Made by a program: the position numbers and the translations under genes
The notes under the pieces: model-generated
The model's database searches: none
Told to the model about the DNA's origin: nothing
What the model saw: the letters and a program-made list of their open reading frames with translations, nothing else
Shown: positions 5,961 to 9,592 of the stretch, piece by piece
Layout: the number at the start of each line of letters is the position of its first letter
How positions within the stretch are numbered: position 1 is the stretch's first letter
Origin: JACPIN01 sp964367085
GTDB taxonomy: Archaea > Nanobdellota > Nanobdellia > SCGC-AAA011-G17 > ARS1403
DNA length: 9,592 nt
Reading direction: 5' to 3'
NCBI GenBank assembly: GCA_964367085.1
Contig: CAYIWL010000032.1
Span: 1 to 9,592 of the forward strand

Positions 5961-7306
5961 ATATTAAAGACTATCTGGAAAAGGTAAAGTCAAGAGAAGT
6001 TTCAGTAGTAAAAACCATTGAAAAGATTCTGCAGGAAGCAAAAATCTCTCCTAATTATTTTACCGTAATCTCAAAATCATATGCTTTAGATCAGGCAGAG
6101 AGGATAGAAAAAGAGCCTCAAGGAAGATTAGCTGGCTTACCTATTTCAGTTAAAGACTGCATTTGCGTAAAAGACATAGAATCCTCAGCAGGCTCGGAGA
6201 TACTCAAAGAGTACAGGCCACCGTTCTCAGCAACTGTCATCAATAAATTGGAAAAAGAAGGGGCAATAATAATCGGAAAAACATCCCAAGATGAATTTGG
6301 ATTTGGAGGATTCTCAGTAAACACAAAAAAAATCCCTAAAAACCCCTATGATTTAACAAGGTCATGCGGCGGAAGTTCTGGAGGGGCAGCAGGTTTTACA
6401 GCATTTACAACTCAACCACATATTGCATTGGGTGAATCGACAGGAGGCAGCATAGCAAACCCAGCTTCTTTCTGTGGTGTTGTAGGATTAACTCCAACAT
6501 ACGGACTAGTTTCAAGATATGGCTTAATCGATTATGCAAATTCGCTCGACAAAATAGGAGCTATTGCAAAAACAGTCTCAGATTCATTCCTAGGCTTGTA
6601 TCATATATCTGGTTACGATGAAAAAGACTCGACATCACTTACTCAAAAGATGTCAAAAGTAAAAAAAGTAAAAAAAATAGCGGTGATAAAAGAATCATTA
6701 GACGTCGATAAGGAAATAAAAGACGTAGTCCTAAGCAGATTAAAGAATTATGACTTAATCTCTCTCCCTTCAATAAAAAGATATTCTATCCCGGCTTATT
6801 ACCTAATCGCCATGTCTGAGGCTTCGACAAATCTTGCAAAATACTGCGGGTTAAGATATGGTCAGACATTGCCGTTGAAAGGGAGCTATAACGAATTTTT
6901 TACAGAAGTGAGAAGCCAATTTTTCTCAAAAGAAGCAAAACGCAGAATTATCCTAGGAACTTTCGCGAGAATGTCAGGATTCAGAGATGCCTATTATCTT
7001 AAAGCACTAAAAGTGAGGACATTAATCATCAACGAATATAAAAGAGCTTTCAAGAAATATGATGTTTTAATCTCTCCGACGATGCCGATAGTAGCTCCCA
7101 AATTTTCAGAAATAGAAAAATTAACGCCATTAGAAAATTACATGATGGATACTTTAACAGTTGGCCCAAATCTCGCAGGATTGCCTCATTTATCTTTAAA
7201 TGCCGGTTTCAAAAGCAAGCTCCCAGTGGGGATTATGCTAACAGCCAACCATCTTGAAGAAGAAAAATTAAGAACACTAGGTGAAGAAATTGAAAATAGG
7301 TCTTGA
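5957..7306 (+). CDS. gatA: Asp/Glu-tRNA amidotransferase subunit A (glutaminase, amidase family)
   Basis: The protein has 449 residues. It is the amidase-signature subunit that hydrolyses glutamine and sends ammonia to GatB. The Ser-cis-Ser-Lys triad is complete: K66 in LPISVKDC, S140 in CGGSSGGA, and nucleophile S165 in STGGSI. FCGVVGLTPTYGLVSRYGL (172-190) and SLDKIG are typical of GatA. GTFARMSGFRDAYY (334-347) and MMDTLTVGPNLAGLP (396-410) correspond to the glutamine-binding and C-terminal core regions. Two oddities stand out. The Asp and Arg that usually flank the nucleophile (DTGGSIR) are S161 and A167, and the Ser usually two residues after the GG of GGSSGG is A143. The protein is slightly shorter than bacterial GatA (about 485), mostly at the N-terminus. 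The ATG overlaps the preceding membrane gene by four bases. It overlaps gatB at the 3' end. Confidence 0.95.
   Translation: MNIKDYLEKVKSREVSVVKTIEKILQEAKISPNYFTVISKSYALDQAERIEKEPQGRLAGLPISVKDCICVKDIESSAGSEILKEYRPPFSATVINKLEKEGAIIIGKTSQDEFGFGGFSVNTKKIPKNPYDLTRSCGGSSGGAAGFTAFTTQPHIALGESTGGSIANPASFCGVVGLTPTYGLVSRYGLIDYANSLDKIGAIAKTVSDSFLGLYHISGYDEKDSTSLTQKMSKVKKVKKIAVIKESLDVDKEIKDVVLSRLKNYDLISLPSIKRYSIPAYYLIAMSEASTNLAKYCGLRYGQTLPLKGSYNEFFTEVRSQFFSKEAKRRIILGTFARMSGFRDAYYLKALKVRTLIINEYKRAFKKYDVLISPTMPIVAPKFSEIEKLTPLENYMMDTLTVGPNLAGLPHLSLNAGFKSKLPVGIMLTANHLEEEKLRTLGEEIENRS
7279..7284 (+). promoter_or_regulatory. Shine-Dalgarno AGGTGA for gatB
   Basis: AGGTGA is complementary to the usual 3' end of 16S rRNA (UCACCU) and sits five bases before a TTG at 7290 that opens the gatB frame as MKIGLEIHIQ, the usual GatB N-terminus. 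An in-frame GTG at 7281 lies inside this motif, so it is less likely to be the start. This is the clearest ribosome-binding site in the operon; the other internal starts rely on stop/start overlap. Confidence 0.5.
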
Positions 7307-8633
7307 AATTCACATCCAATCGAATACAAATTCAAAAATATTTTGCAGCTGCCCTACTTCGGGTGATGAAAATCCAAACACAAGAGTTTGTGAAGTCTGC
7401 ACAGGCATGCCAGGATCAAAACCGGTTCTGAATAAAGAAGCATTGAATCAGGCAATAAAAGCAGCCATCGCATTAGGCTGTAAGGTCTCAACAGAGACGT
7501 TTTTCTCAAGAAAGAATTATTTCTATCCGGATTTGGCAAAAAATTATCAGATTTCCCAGTACGAGATTCCAATTGGCATAGGTGGAAAGTTAGAGGGGAT
7601 AAGAATTCGCAGAATACATTTAGAAGAAGATCCAGGAGCGCTAATTCATAAAAATGGCATTTGTTTAATCGACTACAACAGATCTGGAATTCCGTTAATA
7701 GAAGTAGTGACGGATCCAGATTTTAAGTCTCCGAATGAAGCTCGTTTATTTTTAAGAAAACTGATCACAATTCTAGAATACTTAAACATCTACACAAGAA
7801 AGTCAGAAGCAACAATGAAAGCGGATGCAAATATCTCAACTTCGGGAGAGAAAGTCGAAATTAAAAACATCACAGGATTAAAAGAAATCGAGCGGGCTTT
7901 AGAGTATGAGGCAACTCGTCAGGAAAAAGAACCCGCAAAGCAGCAAGAAACCCACGGCTGGGATTCAGAAAAAGGAATTACTATGCTACAAAGAACAAAA
8001 GAAGAAGAAGCAGATTATGGTTATATCTTCGATAGTGATCTCCCAAAAATAGAAATCACAAACAAGCTGCAAGAAGAGATAAAAAAACAGATCCCGGAAT
8101 TAAGTTTAGAAAAAATTTCAAGATTCAAAAAACAGTACAATCTCGAAGCAGAAGACGCTGAAACACTGGCAGCAGAAAAAAATCTAGCAGAGTTATTTGA
8201 ACAAGTAGCAGAGGAGATAGACCCAATATTAGCAGCTAGATGGCTAAGGCGTGATTTGATGAAAGTTTTGCATTACAACAAGAAGGAATTAAATGAAGTA
8301 AAAATAGATGCCAAGCACATAATAGAGCTATTAACCTTAGTAAAAGGGAACAAGATTAACGATGCAACTGCAAAAGAGCTATTGATAAAATTAATAGAAA
8401 AACCTTTCTCGCCAAAAGAACATGTTGAAAAGCAAAAATTAGAGATGATCACCTCTGAAGATGAATTAGAAGGATTTTGCAGAGAGACGATCAAAAATAA
8501 TAAAACTGTTGTCGAGGATTTCAAATCTGGAAAGCAGGAAGCAATGAATTATTTAATCGGCCAGGTAATGAGATTATCAAAAGGAAAGGCAGACCCAAAA
8601 CAAGTGGAAAAATTGATTAGAAAACTGCTATGA
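7290..8633 (+). CDS. gatB: Asp/Glu-tRNA amidotransferase subunit B
   Basis: From the TTG at 7290 it has 447 residues; a GTG at 7281 would add three. GatB activates the side-chain carboxylate of misacylated tRNA with ATP and completes amidation using ammonia from GatA. Numbered from the GTG, GLEIH (7-11) holds E9 and H11. The zinc knuckle is C22, C24, C37 and C40 in CSC and CEVC. FYPDLAKNYQISQYE (81-95), HLEEDPGALIH (113-123), DYNRSGIPLIE (131-141) and EIKNITGLKEIERALEYE (193-210) are classic GatB blocks. A helical linker and YqeY-like tRNA-binding tail (about 300-450) end with YLIGQVMRLSKGKADP. Deviations are MKADANIS where many have MRCDANIS, and DYGYIF (245-250) where DYRYFP is common. It is the last gene of the operon and overlaps gatA by 17 nt. 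With the non-discriminating AspRS, the likely product is Asn-tRNA-Asn. Confidence 0.95.
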   Translation: MKIGLEIHIQSNTNSKIFCSCPTSGDENPNTRVCEVCTGMPGSKPVLNKEALNQAIKAAIALGCKVSTETFFSRKNYFYPDLAKNYQISQYEIPIGIGGKLEGIRIRRIHLEEDPGALIHKNGICLIDYNRSGIPLIEVVTDPDFKSPNEARLFLRKLITILEYLNIYTRKSEATMKADANISTSGEKVEIKNITGLKEIERALEYEATRQEKEPAKQQETHGWDSEKGITMLQRTKEEEADYGYIFDSDLPKIEITNKLQEEIKKQIPELSLEKISRFKKQYNLEAEDAETLAAEKNLAELFEQVAEEIDPILAARWLRRDLMKVLHYNKKELNEVKIDAKHIIELLTLVKGNKINDATAKELLIKLIEKPFSPKEHVEKQKLEMITSEDELEGFCRETIKNNKTVVEDFKSGKQEAMNYLIGQVMRLSKGKADPKQVEKLIRKLL

Positions 8634-8645
8634 GTTACTAATTCT

Positions 8646-8673
8646 TATATGGAATCTTGCTGGATTTCACATA
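8646..8673 (+). terminator. Hairpin in the convergent spacer after gatB
   Basis: An inverted repeat lies 12 bases after the gatB stop. Arms 8646-8656 and 8663-8673 pair over 11 positions with one mismatch (8649/8670) and one G-U (8652/8667), around a 6-nt TTGCTG loop. The G-U becomes a C-A mismatch in minus-strand RNA, so it folds better in the operon transcript. No T-run follows, so it is not an intrinsic terminator of bacterial type. A role in defining or protecting the 3' end of the operon mRNA is inference. Confidence 0.4.
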
Positions 8674-8690
8674 TGTTCATACTAAATCAA

Positions 8691-9592
8691 CTATTCACTG
8701 ATGATTTCAAACGTTTCATGATCATAATAAATTCTATCGTATATCTCAAACGGATTTCCTATGAAACTTTCTTCTCCTTCTATTGGTATTTCGCTCAAGT
8801 CCCAAATATCATAATAAGAGATATAATATCCTCTCTCATCCAGTCCTACTGAAAGTTTATAATTCCACATGATAGCAGTATCTACCTCTTCTTCACCCAC
8901 TGTAAGTGGTCCAGCAGGTTCATAGATAAGACTCCCCCCTGCATCTTTTATATCTGCGATGATGTCTTGAAGATACGTTGTTGGCTCATAATTAGAAATC
9001 GTTTTTTTGATATTTGCAATTCGATTTTCAACAAAATCGAGATACTTTTGAATGTCAATATTAGATTCTATCAACTCCTTTACAACTCTGTCTCGAAGCT
9101 TCTGATCATCATCAATAATTTCTTTCATACTCTGAATATAGATATTTCGTTCTTTTTGACTATCTATCCCATTTTTTAATCCAGGAATAAATCGGTTTAT
9201 TTTGTAATAATATTTAATTTCGGTACTTTGACTTGGTCTGTAATCAGATATCCCAAAAGTATTATGCTCTTGTGGCAATCCTAAATAAAATCTCCAAGCA
9301 TCCTCAAGCCCATCTGTGCCACGCCTTCTTTCATTAATAAGGTTAGGAATAAATTCCTTTAGTTTTTTTCCTGGAGAATAGCTAACAGGATATACCCCCC
9401 TATAAAGCAGTTCGCTTATACCCATCTTATAAGCTTCTCTTTGCTCTGAAGTGATCTTATTCATTTCTAATTCCCTTTTTGCACGCTCTTTCATTTCAAA
9501 GAATTCTTGTTCAGTTTCTACTTTCCTTCTCAACTCTTCTTTCAATTCTTCCTTAAACAAAAAACCATTATCTCCTGGTTTTAAGGAATCAA
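8691..9592 (-). CDS. Unrecognised protein, 5' end beyond the window
   Basis: The frame is open without a stop to the right edge, and the residues before the first possible start (TTG at 9560) look coding (SLKPGDNGFLF), so the gene is probably truncated by the window. About 300 residues are visible. Numbered from the TTG, the first 40 are a charged Lys/Glu-rich helix, perhaps a coiled coil. Then come YRGVYPVSYSPGKK (53-66), DAWRFYLGLPQ (87-97) with HNTFGISDYRPSQS (99-112), another helical charged region (about 130-190), and an acidic, aromatic C-terminus with ERGYYISYYDIWDL and IGNPFEIYDRIYYD. No signal peptide or membrane segment is visible in this part. The DAWRxYLGLPQ...SDYRPS and GxYISYYDxWDL...GxPFEIYDRIYY stretches remind me of a module in unnamed proteins of phages and small-genome prokaryotes. 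This is from memory and unverified. No function assigned. It converges on gatB. Confidence 0.8.
   Translation of the reverse strand, partial: DSLKPGDNGFLFKEELKEELRRKVETEQEFFEMKERAKRELEMNKITSEQREAYKMGISELLYRGVYPVSYSPGKKLKEFIPNLINERRRGTDGLEDAWRFYLGLPQEHNTFGISDYRPSQSTEIKYYYKINRFIPGLKNGIDSQKERNIYIQSMKEIIDDDQKLRDRVVKELIESNIDIQKYLDFVENRIANIKKTISNYEPTTYLQDIIADIKDAGGSLIYEPAGPLTVGEEEVDTAIMWNYKLSVGLDERGYYISYYDIWDLSEIPIEGEESFIGNPFEIYDRIYYDHETFEIISE

Noticed and set aside
6655..6680. A-rich stretch in gatA that might be a frameshift site
   Set aside because: The frame reads through intact, giving KVKKVKK between the conserved GatA blocks; this is a normal linker in an AT-rich gene.
9558..9560. TTG at 9560 as the start of the right-edge gene
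   Set aside because: The frame stays open to the window end and the residues before it look coding, so the gene is treated as partial.
1..9592. tRNA or rRNA genes, CRISPR arrays, insertion sequences
   Set aside because: No cloverleaf-like segment, regularly spaced repeat, transposase or terminal repeat was seen. Almost all of the window is occupied by identified genes.

Overview
This AT-rich, gene-dense window looks archaeal. The evidence is a translin/TRAX-family gene (an archaeal and eukaryotic family) and several genes whose ATG lies about 24-30 nt downstream of a TATA-like box, the geometry of leaderless archaeal transcripts. Its AspRS, TGT and GatCAB are nonetheless of bacterial type. 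That mixture, with the extreme compactness, suggests a small-genome lineage such as a DPANN archaeon (Woesearchaeota/Pacearchaeota-like). The assignment is inference; no rRNA or tRNA gene is present to confirm it.

Layout. Positions 1-108 are non-coding and hold an inverted repeat and a TATA box. A translin/TRAX-like gene (109-720, +) converges on, and overlaps by 53 nt, a COG2309/M29-type metal-dependent aminopeptidase-like gene (668-1600, -). Next is a tRNA-guanine transglycosylase (1631-2608, -). It is divergent from a tightly packed plus-strand operon, and the two start codons lie symmetrically about one palindromic TTTAAA box.

The operon (2661-8633) reads aspS - gatC - three small membrane proteins - gatA - gatB. 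Every junction overlaps or abuts. A 57-nt spacer with a hairpin follows gatB. An unrecognised minus-strand gene (8691-9592) then runs off the right edge. There is no gene-free stretch longer than 300 bases.

How the genes work together. The AspRS carries His and Gly at the two positions linked to non-discriminating behaviour in bacterial-type AspRS, so it probably charges both tRNA-Asp and tRNA-Asn with Asp. GatCAB, encoded in the same operon, would then convert Asp-tRNA-Asn to Asn-tRNA-Asn. The window therefore looks like a complete indirect asparagine-tRNA pathway in one transcription unit. TGT (tRNA base exchange) and the translin/TRAX-like protein (possible RNase) extend the RNA theme. The most unexplained element is the trio of membrane proteins between gatC and gatA. 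Two of them share an FxH-aromatic-x-G-x-A-L motif, and the third ends in an aromatic WLPxLWG motif.
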